Below, piece by piece: positions 1 through 10,465 of a stretch of DNA of 64,000 nucleotides; the stretch's first letter is position 1; each line of letters opens with the position of its first letter. The notes under the pieces are model-generated. The model had not been told where the DNA came from. It worked only from the letters and a program-made list of their open reading frames with translations, and made no database searches. The DNA lies in assembly GCA_030068145.1 (NCBI GenBank), contig JAPJBO010000101.1:310001-374000 (forward strand), given 5' to 3'. The translations under genes and the position numbers were made by a program. Source of the stretch: Diplonema papillatum (lineage: Eukaryota > Euglenozoa > Diplonemea > Diplonemida > Diplonemidae).

Positions 1-491
1 GCAGCAAAAAATGGGTTGCTGGCAACCCGCTTTTGTTGTCAACAGCAGATGCACCCAAAGAAAAGGAAGTGAAAACCGAGAGCCCGAAAGTAGCCATCCA
101 GTGGGTGAAAGCTCACCTGCAGGCCTTTACGAGTGCAGCGCTGTACAAGGCACTTCTCCATAGATGGAAACATAAAACCCAAAACCCAAGGCCAGTATTT
201 GGTGGCAGCCACTACTGGCCGGCTGGTCCTGGTTCCGATCTTGAATACACCTTCGAATCTAAACGGGCGAAGCCCGTTTTTTTTATTTTAAATTGTACAT
301 CTATACTGACGGGAACATTTCCGGAACAACGGTTGCACATGAAAGAGAAAACGAAGCCAACGAAAAAGTGCTAATACAGGAAACCCCCCCAGAGAGGTTT
401 ATACCCTGTACACGCGAAGAACAAGAAACTTTTGCCTTAGCATTTTCATCACCTTTGGTCAGTTGATGCTGATCGTCCGTTGCTTCGTTTA

Positions 492-522
492 TCAGTGCAA
501 GCCCCAACTCCGGAAATGTTCT
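492..522 (+). repeat. Dispersed repeat, copy 1
   Basis: These 31 bases match 9203-9233 with about four differences (shared core GGAAATGTTCT preceded by GTGCAAGCCC). Flanks diverge quickly, so this is the visible core of a degraded interspersed repeat. Confidence 0.55.
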
Positions 523-712
523 TGCACCAATCCTTCCAAAAAAGAGGGGGGGATCCGGGGGGCACCGCCCCCCGGCCGAACGGTACGGTACAGCGTCACA
601 GCTCGTGCGCAGGAAACACACAAGCTTCACAAAATTCCAACAGAATCTCGAAGCTTCACCAACCTATACACCTTCAGCTTCGACACCTCCATTTTCAGCG
701 CTGTACAAGGCA

Positions 713-734
713 CCCCCCCCCCCCCCCCCCCCCC
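713..734. repeat. Poly-C homopolymer (22 C)
   Basis: Uninterrupted run of 22 cytosines preceded by CA and followed by ATT. A similar run of about 20 C occurs at 35434-35453. Confidence 0.95.
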
Positions 735-2484
735 ATTCCGAGGGGACTGCAGAGCTGGCAACTCGTTGTTATGCATGAGAGGTACGAGGGGCAGCTGCAA
801 CGGTGGGAACAAGAACGGCTCACAAACGCCTCGAAGTTGCTTTCCTGAGGGATACCCATGGGGTTGCAAGGAAGTTTTTAGAGTGAGAATTCGCTTGAAA
901 CTCCGGAGTTTTTGCTTTTTGAAAGTATGCAAATCCTGCAGGGATACGTTGATTAGTTGACTAGACCTCTTGAGGTTGTGCTGCTCGCGTTTGCACGAAC
1001 GCAGAACGCTTCCTCTTTTCGTGAGAAGAAACGTAAACGTTAGTTGTTCTGTGAACAGCTGCGACTCTACGACCATTCACAAACCACACAGATTGACATG
1101 TACCAAGGCTGATCACGAGCTCGCCTACTTTTTCCCTTATCCTCTTGGTACTTCCTGCGAATGGAAGCTCTTGCATTGGACGGTTGGCGACTTTTATTTG
1201 TCCCCCAGCGCAAATGTACAAGAAGGCACGCCGACAGGCTGACTGACGAAGAGGCAACGGGCAGAGGCAAACGGAAGAAGATCTATCGCATCCGTAACAA
1301 CTGCTACAGGAGCGAAGCCAGCGCCGCCGCAATGCGCTCCCCACCAACCCCACATTTCCTCCTTGCTTTGTACTTTTCTCCACGTAAATAGCCCTCTCGC
1401 CCTCTCCACCTTTCCCTCTTTCCCCTGTCCCATGAATCAGGCCTACCCATTTTCTTGTCTTAAATGAGAACCGACGGGGTCGTATCCTGTGAGCGCTATT
1501 CCGGTAACGCGTTCGAATCACGACCACGCAGTACCCTGACGGCTGGCGTACACATGCAGACAAGCGAAAGAAAAGGCAGACACAATGCATGCATGAACAA
1601 CGGGCGGCACGGCAGCTCGAAGCACGTTATAGCCAGCCGCTGCTGTAAGAGAAATGAGGGCTGCGGTCTCCCTCTCAAACCCGTATTCCTGGCAGGATCT
1701 TCTTTGCTATGTTTGTTTGTTTTCTTCTTCGTTTCGCTGCTCGTTGAACTGAAGGAAAGGGGTTGTGGTCCCAGGATTCCTCTGGGTGCTTCGAAACGAC
1801 TTGCCGCGCTCTCATTCGCGCACGAGGTGTCCCACTTCAACAGAGGACGAAGAAAGAGGCGGCCGCGAAGTCTCTTTTTTCTGCCTTCCCCATTGTTTTG
1901 TTCCAACGCCCTTCCTTTTTCTCAAGCAACCCTTCAACGGCTCCTTTCGGTGTTGCGAGTGACAGTCACGAAGCCAGTTCCATTGCGGAGTGCCCGTTAC
2001 CTTCGCACTGTCTCGTCCCATTGATGCAGCCTGTCAAACATTTCAGTGTGTTTTTGATGAATCAGCCGGTATCGTCCGGTATTCTCCTCGAGGTTGAAGC
2101 GGTTTTTACCTAAAGCACAACCAGATCAAGTTGGGTTAGACCGCTTTCGAAAATGCGGGTTACTCACGTGGCATATGCGAGGACTCTTGTGGTCGTTCGG
2201 TGTTTTTGGACCAAGGGGGGTTGACCGCTTCTGCGAATGCATGGACTTGACAGTTACCGCACCGCTGCCCTCGCTGTACACTTGCGGTCGGCTGGCCAGA
2301 CGTTGAAAAGCACCATCGTGTTTCTCAGGCCAATGTCTGCTACGACGCTGCATGCCATATCATTACCCTTGACACGAACCCTTTCACTGTGCAAAACAGT
2401 CGTCACTCGAAAAGCATCATCAGGGTTGAGGGGGGCTCGCTAAAGAAAGACACTCCCTCAGCAAGGGGCTAATCCGTTGCTGAG

Positions 2485-3681
2485 ATGGCGTGGAAGTCTA
2501 GCGGGCCATTGAGCTCAGGGCGCGCACCTTCTGTTTCGCACGCCAAACGTGTGGTGAAATGCACGTTCTGCTCATCTACGATGCCGTGGTCGGATTGGCT
2601 GAAGCACAATAAGGCGAAAAAACACCGGAATGCTGTGTTCGCCAGCGGCTGCACGCTGGACGAAGCGAACCTCATGCTGGAAAACACGTCGAAGCAGCAA
2701 AACCCACAACAACAAGAACAACAACGACAAGAACAACAACAACAACCACACCACCAACACCAACAATACACTTGTTGGGCTGCTCAGTCTGTAAGCCGCG
2801 GAGCACCCAAGTGCAAAGTGGAAATTCCAAAGGCAGCGTCAACACTGATTCGGTTTCTAGGCGTTTCGTCGACGGGGTGTGGATTCAATCAGTTTCTTTC
2901 CAGCACAACTGGCCGCCAGGCAGCAGCGCCTACGCTGGAGAGCTTAGGGCGTCCGCGCACCGGCGTGTGCTCGCCGTATCCAGGGGTCGACTCGATGTGG
3001 TCATTCAACCGAGCTAGAGCATCCAACTCTGTGCACATCATCCTCGCCGCCACCAACGAATACCTTGCCGTCGGCACAGCCCGCGACAAACACAGCACCA
3101 AATTAAATGTTCTCAAAGGCCATCCGCAGCCAACAGACGCGTTCGATATCATCCCGTGCACTGAAGACAAGTGGAAGGGTCTGGTTCTCAAGCCGAAACC
3201 TTCTCATGCCTTCATGCTTCGCCACACGTCAACGCAACGTTTGTTGGCAGCTATACCGTACTTATCTGACGGCGTTCGCGGATGCCAACTCGTTCTGCAC
3301 GACTTTCCTCCAGAAGACTCTTGCCTATGGGCTTTCCACGCAGTGCCGAATTCAGCGGGTGTAACCTTCCGAGGCCGCATCAAACTTTTCGACAGCAAAA
3401 CGAACACAGGATTCATTGAATCTTACGAAGCTTCACGGATGTTTCTTAGAGACGTGTTCATCGACGATCAGATGCAAGACATCAAGGATAAGTTGCGGCC
3501 GCCAGTCACCGGCTCCTCTGCGCTGCCTATGGCTATGGCGGAAAAGAAGGCCATCGATCTTTCGGGCGTCTGCCTTGATTTTACTGTCAAGGTCGACAAG
3601 CGAGGCTTTGCAGTTTTGGACACGTACAAACATGTCGAGGAGAGTGCGTCAGTTGTGCCGCTGCCTGCCTCTCATCCGTAG
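2485..3681 (+). CDS. Zinc-finger protein with C-terminal cold-shock-like domain
   Basis: Single-exon 398-residue protein. A zinc finger of form C-x2-C-x11-H-x5-H is visible at residues 26-47. A Gln-rich, low-complexity stretch follows at about 68-93. The C-terminal part from residue 297 resembles a cold-shock/OB fold: GRIKLFDSKTNTGFI, then DVFIDD, then VCLDFTVKVDKRGFA. The middle region (about 145-285) has repeated hydrophobic blocks such as YLAVG, FMLRH and RLLAA, which might form a beta-trefoil, but I cannot confirm this. Zinc finger plus OB-like fold suggests RNA or single-stranded nucleic acid binding; that is inference from domains only. The start is the first ATG of the frame, GAGATGG. 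No introns needed. No named orthologue recognised. Confidence 0.8.
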   Translation: MAWKSSGPLSSGRAPSVSHAKRVVKCTFCSSTMPWSDWLKHNKAKKHRNAVFASGCTLDEANLMLENTSKQQNPQQQEQQRQEQQQQPHHQHQQYTCWAAQSVSRGAPKCKVEIPKAASTLIRFLGVSSTGCGFNQFLSSTTGRQAAAPTLESLGRPRTGVCSPYPGVDSMWSFNRARASNSVHIILAATNEYLAVGTARDKHSTKLNVLKGHPQPTDAFDIIPCTEDKWKGLVLKPKPSHAFMLRHTSTQRLLAAIPYLSDGVRGCQLVLHDFPPEDSCLWAFHAVPNSAGVTFRGRIKLFDSKTNTGFIESYEASRMFLRDVFIDDQMQDIKDKLRPPVTGSSALPMAMAEKKAIDLSGVCLDFTVKVDKRGFAVLDTYKHVEESASVVPLPASHP

Positions 3682-4545
3682 CTGTATTGCCGAACCAAGA
3701 AAGAATCTCGACATTCGCTGCACAGGAGGAGGGTTGCGTGTCTCCCTCTGGTCCGCACCTTATTGTGGAGAACTACGTTTTTTCAATGTGGTGGTAGTAG
3801 AAGGAAGGAATCTACCAGCGACCATCCTCGTAGAGTAGAGAGTCCGGGAAAGCGAACAACGGGCAAGGTTTACGCAAAGAAAGAAACAACCATACTGTTC
3901 GATGGCTTCCTGCCTACTTCTGCTCAGCAACAATCGTGCACCTTGCCCCCTTTGCCTGCTTGCTTTACTTTTTGCAAATTGCTTTGCTATTGCAAGTGTG
4001 GTTTTTTCCTGCTGCTGTGTTCGCTTTTCCACATCGGACGCGAACATTTTCCAATCTTCCTCAACCACTGCTTGCCTCTCGGTGTTTGCTTCTGCATGCT
4101 TTCTCTTGATTTGCGAATATATGTGGCGTGATACAATTCACAATTCAGCATGGTACTGATGATATATTGCAAATACGTGGTGTGATATTGAGCAAGTACG
4201 GGAAACTAGGGAAGACACCCGGCTTTTCCTTGCAGACAGCAAATTATTTCTGACGACCGTCTTCCTAGCATGTCACTCAGCACTCAGCACCACTCAGCTT
4301 CAAAGGTCTGCTGTGCAATGTCAATCAAGGTATGGACCTAGCAGGGCGTTCAGAACGGGAGAAACCAAATAGAACACCTTCTTCTACGCCGAGATTAGGT
4401 AGTCTTACATACGATCGCGAAGCTATTTTGCTCAGCCATGCAGTGCCCTCCTACGTGTATAGTATTCTGCTCTTACAAAAACACGACGTACCATATGACG
4501 GTTAGGGCAGATAAGCCATCTCGGGGGAAGCCATAAATACGAAAA
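3682..4545. other. Intergenic region upstream of p24 gene
   Basis: No gene seen. T-rich sequence at 3950-4080 probably covers the 3' flank of the upstream gene. Around 4120-4187 two similar 20-base stretches (ATATGTGGCGTGATA and AATACGTGGTGTGATA) form a weak direct repeat. Confidence 0.5.
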
Positions 4546-5814
4546 ATGGCGCGAGTGGTGGCGGTGTTTCTTTCGTACCTGGCGTCAGTCGATGCGTTCT
4601 ACACGTTGCTGAAACACGCAGAGCCGAAATGTTTCATTGAAGAAGTTGGCCCGGTGATGGACACAGTGACTGTGCATTACAACACCACGAATCCGATTCG
4701 ATTTGAGGTGAAGACAGCGAGAGGGGGCGTGATTACGGATATCATGCGGAACGATAGATCGGGTGCGTTCCAGTTTATTACAGTCGAAAATGTTGAGGGC
4801 GCGTACGAAGTATGTGCTACAGCACACGACGAGACTTACGGAAGAAATCCCGGTATTAACCCTGGCTTCACGAAGCTCAGACTGCGGATCGACAAAGCCG
4901 ACAAGCACCGAATTATCGAGCTACAAAAGGGGAACAACCCACTCTCATCTGCAGTGAAGCTCGCCAACGAAATGGGCTTCAGCGCGGATCTTGGGCTCGA
5001 CTCCACGGCTCTAAAGAAGCACTCTTACTACTTGTCGGACCTTGTTATCGAGTTGTACGACATGCGCACAGAAGCTGCCGCGATGGTGGTATGCTGAACT
5101 CTTCATATTCTCACGATGTTACAGCAGACGGGTGCCTGCAGCTGGTCGATTAACGGGTGCCATACTTCTCTTGTTTGATGTTCGTCGTTCCATGCTGGCC
5201 TTGCGTTTTGCAATTCGCTTTGCTTGTTTTGTTCGTATCCTTTGTGCACATTTCGAAGCCAAACGCAGATCCGCCAGCGCAGACACCAGAAGCTCGCCGA
5301 AAACACTTTCAACCGCGTCGTTATGATGGCGCTCATCACTGCCGCTGTATCGTATGCCATCCCTCTTTTGACAGACACAAGAGCCATGCCCGAACTTCGT
5401 TTCGGTCACCAACAAGAAGCAGACCAACAGATCAGCATTCTCAGAAGATGTGTCTCCCAAGTTCCACGTCGTTTTGTATGAATGGAATTACAGTGGGGTT
5501 CGGCGTCATTAGCAATTCTTTTCAAACCCAAGCTCAGCCCTGCACATATGAAGAGCTTAACCTCTGGCGAATAGATCATATCTCCAGACTCGTCTATGTT
5601 GCGAAATTACACGATCCTGGGACAGACCGTGGCTTCTAGAGGTTTTCAACGTGAGGCCCTACATTCTTTCCGCACTCGCTATTCCCCAAGGCTAGAGCGC
5701 GTCCCTGAGAATCTAGAGAACGGTTACGGCAATCATCACACCAACAGGGGCTTCATTTTCTACGTGAACTTTGCATACATGAAGCACTTCTTGCGCGAAA
5801 AGAAGCTGGTCTGA
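4546..5814 (+). CDS. p24 family (emp24/gp25L/TMED) cargo receptor
   Basis: Three exons joined in phase: 4546-5088, 5269-5351 and 5748-5814, giving 230 residues, the normal p24 length. Residues 1-18 form a signal peptide. The lumenal GOLD domain starts with the typical FYTLLKHAEPKCFIEEVG, followed by GAYEVCATAHD. Exon 2 gives the stalk (RRHQKLAENTFNRV) and the first half of the membrane helix. Exon 3 completes the helix and ends in FLREKKLV, a short cytosolic tail with a dilysine at -3/-4 of the kind that binds COPI. Both introns start with GTATGC. p24 proteins cycle between ER and Golgi in COPI/COPII vesicles and help sort cargo. The unspliced first exon lacks the anchor, so the splice model is required by the family structure. 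Confidence 0.93.
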
Positions 5815-5936
5815 AGTGCAATACAGCACGCTCGCTGAAGGCTTCTTGCTCCAGCCACGCTGCGCGGAATCGACGGAATCGATAATTTGCCGCGGAGCAG
5901 ATTGTCACCCGAAGAGGACCCGAGAGTCAAGGGCGG

Positions 5937-6165
5937 GGGAAGCCCTGCTTTCTTGTGAGAAGGCTCCGAAGGCGAGGGTGTCGGCGCAGTAAAGTTGAAC
6001 CTTCGCCAAAGGGAGAAGCTCACAAACGTTTCATTCGCCAAATCGATGAATTGCATTGCTGTCCGAGGAGGAATCGAGAGCCAAGGGAAGCTTCTCCAGA
6101 AGGCCACGAAGACGAGGGTGTCGGCGTGAACCTTTGCCAAATATGACAAGCTCACCAATTTGTTA
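5937..6165 (+). repeat. Imperfect direct duplication
   Basis: 5937-6024 and 6088-6165 share a run of blocks in the same order: GAAG, CTT..AGAAGG, GCGAGGGTGTCGGCG / ACGAGGGTGTCGGCG, GAACCTT.GCCAAA and AAGCTCAC. This looks like an old local tandem duplication of about 150-bp period. Confidence 0.6.
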
Positions 6166-6860
6166 GCGGGGCGATGGGCAGATCTGTTCCAGCGTTGATT
6201 GCACAGTGGATCGATCCCCGATGGCGGTGAACTGTTATTTGGAGAGCAGACGGCTCGGGCAACGACCTTTCCCGGCAACTTTCTTCTAAAGAACGAACAC
6301 TTTCAGTTATTTTCTTTTGCAAAAGCACCTGCTTTGCTTTGTTGAGAATACTCGAGCTAGCCGTCAAACGCGAAGAACAGAGAAGGACATGTGCTGCAAC
6401 CCCACACAAACCATTGCCAAACTTGGGAGTTGTGCGGGTTTAACAACAATGCCCCCCTTTTGTGTTGCTTTTGAGAGTGCGGTTCACTTTTCACTAGTAC
6501 CGGGAGCCGCCTCCGAGTATTCTCATTTTCTTTTGGTGCCAGCTCAATTCGGAACGAGCATCGCTTGCGTGGATCGGCTTCTTCTCTCTAAGCGCGTCCG
6601 TCCCCATTTAGTCTTCTAACCTGGTCCGGCGAATGCCAATCTGGCGTTCCATCCGATTTGTCTTCAACCCTTGCCTTCGTTCTATGAAGCGAAAACCACG
6701 CATTTCTTCCGTGTGGCTGTTGTTTTCACGTGGTCCGGATTGGTTGCCAAAATATTTCAATTTGCGCCCGTGATTCGATTGTATGACCGCCACTTTTTCC
6801 AACAACGCGGCGCTCACTCCGGCGCCGTCACCTACCGTAGCAGAGCCGCAACCTGTAGCG

Positions 6861-6950
6861 AGCCTCCGGAGCGACTTGCGCCCGCCATAGCAGCACGAAG
6901 CGAAGGGAGGAGCCCGGAACCCCGGAGAGACGGTCCCAGCTCTAGCTCGT
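6861..6950 (+). repeat. Promoter-proximal repeat, copy 1
   Basis: Shares ordered blocks with 10151-10250: CCTCCG.A.CGA.TT, CGCCCGCC.TAGCAG, then CCCCGGAGAGA.GGTCC. Each copy is followed by a CT-rich tract and lies 220-330 bp before a start codon. It may be a decayed mobile repeat or a shared promoter module. Confidence 0.5.
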
Positions 6951-7268
6951 CTCCCTCTTTCTCTCTCTCTTTTAAGAGATCTGGATGTAGACCCAGACCC
7001 CTTTTCGGCGCGAGTTGGTGTTAGACGTAGTTCGTATTATACCGGCGTGCACGATTATTGGAACCGGCACACGTATTTTGAGCGCCCCGCGCCTCGGCTT
7101 GTGGGCATGGCTTAGCAGGAGCTTATCATTCCGTACACTTCCCTCCAGTTTTGCGCTTGCATACGTGGGCCTTGGCCCGGAGAGTAAACCTTGAGATGAG
7201 ACGTTCGACCTTTGAAGTAGGGCAAAATTAGGGAAAGGAACGAGGAACCCCCCCGGCGTGATTTATGG

Positions 7269-8783
7269 ATGGGTGCTGGCGCGTCGTCTGAGGCTTCGGC
7301 GGTGCCGAAAAAAGGGTGCGCAGCAGACAACGTGAGCGCAACACCCGAAAAAGAAGAGCAACCCCCAACACCAACACCTGCAACTGCAGACACCGACGAC
7401 GAGGACTCCGGGGAGGTTGCGGAGGCGACTGTGGACGGCGTACCTAGGCACGGTGGCAAAGATGAAGAAGAATCGGAAGCGATAGCAGGGCTCAGTCTTG
7501 AAGAAACACTTCGATTGGCGGCGGAACGTGACGAAGAAGCGTCGTCGCGGCTACTATCAGCTACTGCTGATGCGAGGCCGCATGCGGTGCCTCTGATGCC
7601 GCTGGACAAGGACAAGAACGTTCTCCAGCACCGCGATTGGAAGCCTGGCTCCGAGCTCCGAATCTGGACGGGTACGTGGAATATGGAAGGCCATGGTGTC
7701 CCTGACGATGCGTCGATGCAAACCTTGGTTCAAAAAGACCAGCACCACGTATACGCCATCGGCACGCAAGAATGCCTGCGGACCATCCAGCAGTCATTCA
7801 TCAACTCCGACAAAGACATGTGGGAGCGCGGCTTGCAAAATGCCCTAGGTGACCGCTACGTCATGCTAACATCGGCGACGCTGGTGGCCATCCACGTCGC
7901 TGTTTTCGTCCGACAAGACATCATGCGATTCATCCACAGTGATACGATAGAACAAGCTAAGGTCGCCACCGGCGCGTTGCGCGGGACGATGGGCAACAAA
8001 GGTGGTGTCGGTGTCTCGTTTGTGATTGGCCCCGCAGACTCGACGCACAGCATCTCCCTCCTGTTCCTGTCGGGCCATTTCGCGGCGCATCAAAACGCCG
8101 TCGCCGACCGCAACAAAGACTATGCGAACGTGACGAGGCTCATGAAATTGGGCACCTTGGGCCGCAGCATTTACCGACCGATTGTCCCCGACTTCAATAC
8201 AAGCGGCGGTAGCCCTGCGATGGCGCCGACCTCTCCGAGCACCGTCACGTCGCCGACAACCAGCATCGGAGCCTCGAGGGATGTTACCAATGAGTTCGAC
8301 TTGGTCTTCTTCATGGGGGACTTCAACTACCGAATCAACGGCACCCGTCCCGCTGTTGAAGCTATGCTTGCGTCCTCTCACGAAGGTGCGCTGGAGGCGC
8401 TTTTGCACAACGACCAGCTTTCGAGGGAAATACGGCACGGCCGCGTCTTTCACAACTTCCGCGAGGCCCACGTCGATTTCAACCCGACGTACAAGTTTGC
8501 GCCGGGCGCCGACGTGTACGAGACCAAGAAGAACCGCATCCCCTCGTGGACAGACCGCATCCTCTTCAAGCAGCACCCGTCGATGCTCGTCAAGAGGCAC
8601 TTCTCAACGGAGTCCCTGTGCATTCGACCCACGACCTACACGTCCATACAAGCCATGCGGCACTCCGATCATCGCCCCGTCATTGCCACATTCGTGCTCA
8701 AAACGCCTCTACCGGAAGCAACGGCTGCATCCGTAGTTACCGTCGGCGGCCCTCAGGAGTCCTCCGCGTGTTCCGTTATGTAG
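7269..8783 (+). CDS. Inositol polyphosphate 5-phosphatase with lipid-anchor signals at both ends
   Basis: Single-exon, 504 residues. The catalytic IPPc domain spans about 130-478, with the expected motifs in order: WTGTWNME (133-140), GTQE (165-168), GNKGGVGVSF (242-251), SGHFAAH (268-274), GDFNYRI (350-356), PSWTDRIL (425-432) and SDHRPV (466-471). The family removes the 5-phosphate from phosphoinositides or inositol phosphates using Mg2+. The N-terminus MGAGASS fits the N-myristoylation rule (Gly2, Ser6). The C-terminus CSVM is a CaaX box favouring farnesylation. An acidic, low-complexity linker (20-100) separates the N-terminal anchor from the enzyme. A Ser/Thr/Pro loop (311-338) interrupts the domain. 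It probably acts on the cytosolic face of a membrane. No intron is needed. Confidence 0.92.
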   Translation: MGAGASSEASAVPKKGCAADNVSATPEKEEQPPTPTPATADTDDEDSGEVAEATVDGVPRHGGKDEEESEAIAGLSLEETLRLAAERDEEASSRLLSATADARPHAVPLMPLDKDKNVLQHRDWKPGSELRIWTGTWNMEGHGVPDDASMQTLVQKDQHHVYAIGTQECLRTIQQSFINSDKDMWERGLQNALGDRYVMLTSATLVAIHVAVFVRQDIMRFIHSDTIEQAKVATGALRGTMGNKGGVGVSFVIGPADSTHSISLLFLSGHFAAHQNAVADRNKDYANVTRLMKLGTLGRSIYRPIVPDFNTSGGSPAMAPTSPSTVTSPTTSIGASRDVTNEFDLVFFMGDFNYRINGTRPAVEAMLASSHEGALEALLHNDQLSREIRHGRVFHNFREAHVDFNPTYKFAPGADVYETKKNRIPSWTDRILFKQHPSMLVKRHFSTESLCIRPTTYTSIQAMRHSDHRPVIATFVLKTPLPEATAASVVTVGGPQESSACSVM

Positions 8784-9202
8784 CGGCCAATCTTCTTTAA
8801 TCCACTGACTGCGACAAAACGCATCCACTTTTGGATCGTGCCACGAAAAAAATGGCGTCAACCATCAAACTGTTCGTGCGTCCTTTCTAAGCCCAACACA
8901 CGGCAGAGGCACAGGGACACCGTCTTCAGCTTCGCCAAAGGAAAATTATTGGCATTGGCAAAGGAAGCGACAGCATGCAAACAACCACACCAGTGGATAA
9001 TCTCCTTTTGGCAGACAACAGCAATATTTCGAACAACCAACTGCCGGCTGCAAAGAAAAACGCAGTTTTGCAGTTTTTCATGCGCGAGCATTTTCCCGAA
9101 CTTCCTGGCGTGGAAAAAAAACGCGGAGCTCATAGAGGCGCCTGAATACTGGGAAGGTATTATCAGGACGGAAAAGCAAGTATCAGGCGCAGCGCGCATA
9201 TA

Positions 9203-9233
9203 TCGGTGCAAGCCCAAACTCTGGAAATGTTCT
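9203..9233 (+). repeat. Dispersed repeat, copy 2
   Basis: Matches 492-522 with about four differences. Confidence 0.55.
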
Positions 9234-10150
9234 CTGGGCAAGCCCTGATCCTAGTTCTGCTGTTTCCACGTTGCTTTTTTGCGATGTCACGATCGCTGCG
9301 CGGTTTCCGTAACGGCTCACAAAGTATTTGCAAGCGGGTCTCCGCTCAAGAAACCCATTCGCAAGCGGACGGGAGAGGCGTGAAAGTCGAGCGACGACGC
9401 CACGAGCCTCCCCTGGTTTGACGAGTGATGGGCTTTCCATCTGGAGACGGAATCGCACCAAGATGATTAAAAAAAAAGGACGTGAGAGTGTTCAGCACCG
9501 TCTCTGAGGTACTGCGTACAAAAGAAGACGGCAAATAATCACTCTCTACGTTCCGCTGATACAGTGAGATGGAGTGCTTTGTCGATGATGTACCGTTATC
9601 CACACAGACGAAGTGGCAAATCTTGTTTTTCCGCGCGACCGGAAAGCAAAAAAAAAAAAAAAAGGAACCGTTACGAGTTCTACAATCTTGCTGCGAACCA
9701 ACCTGGTCGCTCTGTGCGTTGATGGCTTCTTTCTGACTTCTTTTTGTCTCCCACCTTCAGCAATCGTCGGCCAAGCCGCAAATGTCCGCATCCTCATACA
9801 GACAGACAGACGTTCACGTCGGTACAAACCTGCACCCGAGCTCAGTCGCCACCGATTCCTCGGAGTAGAGGTTAGGTTAAAAGTTAACTTTCTTCGATTT
9901 TCTATCCCTAGCGAGCCAATCCCACGTTTCAAGCATTTTTGGCATTTGTGATTCATGAATCGCATTGCGGGAACGGCGTATTCGCGCGAGGTGCAAAAAA
10001 GACGTCTGTGCGGTGGGATGCGATGCCGGGGATCCTGGTTCCGAACCGGCGCCAAACCTTCGTTCAATGGAGCTGCAGCGTAACAGGACGGCAATCCCCC
10101 ACCAGGAGAACTCACCCGCCGGCCAGAACGCCCCCGGCAGTACCTACTTC

Positions 10151-10250
10151 GGCGTCGACACCCTCCGAAACGATTTCCGCCCGCCGTAGCAGTACGGCGA
10201 GGAATAAGGACGACGAAGACCGAGCATCCCCCCCCGGAGAGATGGTCCTT
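10151..10250 (+). repeat. Promoter-proximal repeat, copy 2
   Basis: Related to 6861-6950 by the blocks CGCCCGCCGTAGCAG and CCCCGGAGAGATGGTCC. It ends about 215 bp before the FHA gene start. Confidence 0.5.
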
Positions 10251-10465
10251 GCATTCTTACTCTATCTCTCTTTTCTCTCACGCTTATACCATTGCTACAA
10301 CTCTCTCAACTCTCTTGCTCAGGGTCGCAAGTCTCGTGTTCCGTTTCAAGCAGCGAGTCAGATTCAGAGTCTCTAAAACTACAACGACAGGAAGCTAAAT
10401 AAAGTGGGGGACCAGAGAAACTCTCACTTGCTTCCCGGCCGAAGGAGAAAAGTAGGAGCCAGGCC

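Larger units (their letters stand above)
1..2484. other. Gene-poor stretch
   Basis: No recognisable gene on either strand. Open frames up to about 209 codons overlap each other on both strands and show no domain. A short GC hairpin followed by T8 lies near 262-286, and a 22-C homopolymer at 713-734. A short piece at 492-522 recurs near 9.2 kb. Confidence 0.5.
5815..7268. other. Intergenic region with degraded repeats
   Basis: No gene seen in 1.45 kb. It holds an imperfect direct duplication (5937-6165) and, nearer the next gene, a piece related to sequence before the FHA gene (6861-6950), followed by a CT-rich tract at 6950-6975. Neither strand has a recognisable domain. Confidence 0.5.
8784..10465. 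other. Intergenic region with repeat fragments
   Basis: No gene seen in 1.7 kb. It contains the second copy of the 31-base repeat at 9203-9233, an A-run of about 19 near 9646-9664, and the second copy of the promoter-proximal repeat (10151-10250) followed by CT-rich sequence to about 10320. Confidence 0.5.

Noticed and set aside
262-286. GC hairpin followed by T8, resembling a bacterial terminator
   Set aside because: The window is eukaryotic and no adjacent gene is supported; probably coincidental.
1505-1525. TTCGAATC resembling a tRNA T-loop
   Set aside because: No paired T-stem, D-arm or acceptor stem around it.
961-1590. 209-codon minus-strand frame
   Set aside because: No domain and competing frames on the other strand; composition looks non-coding.
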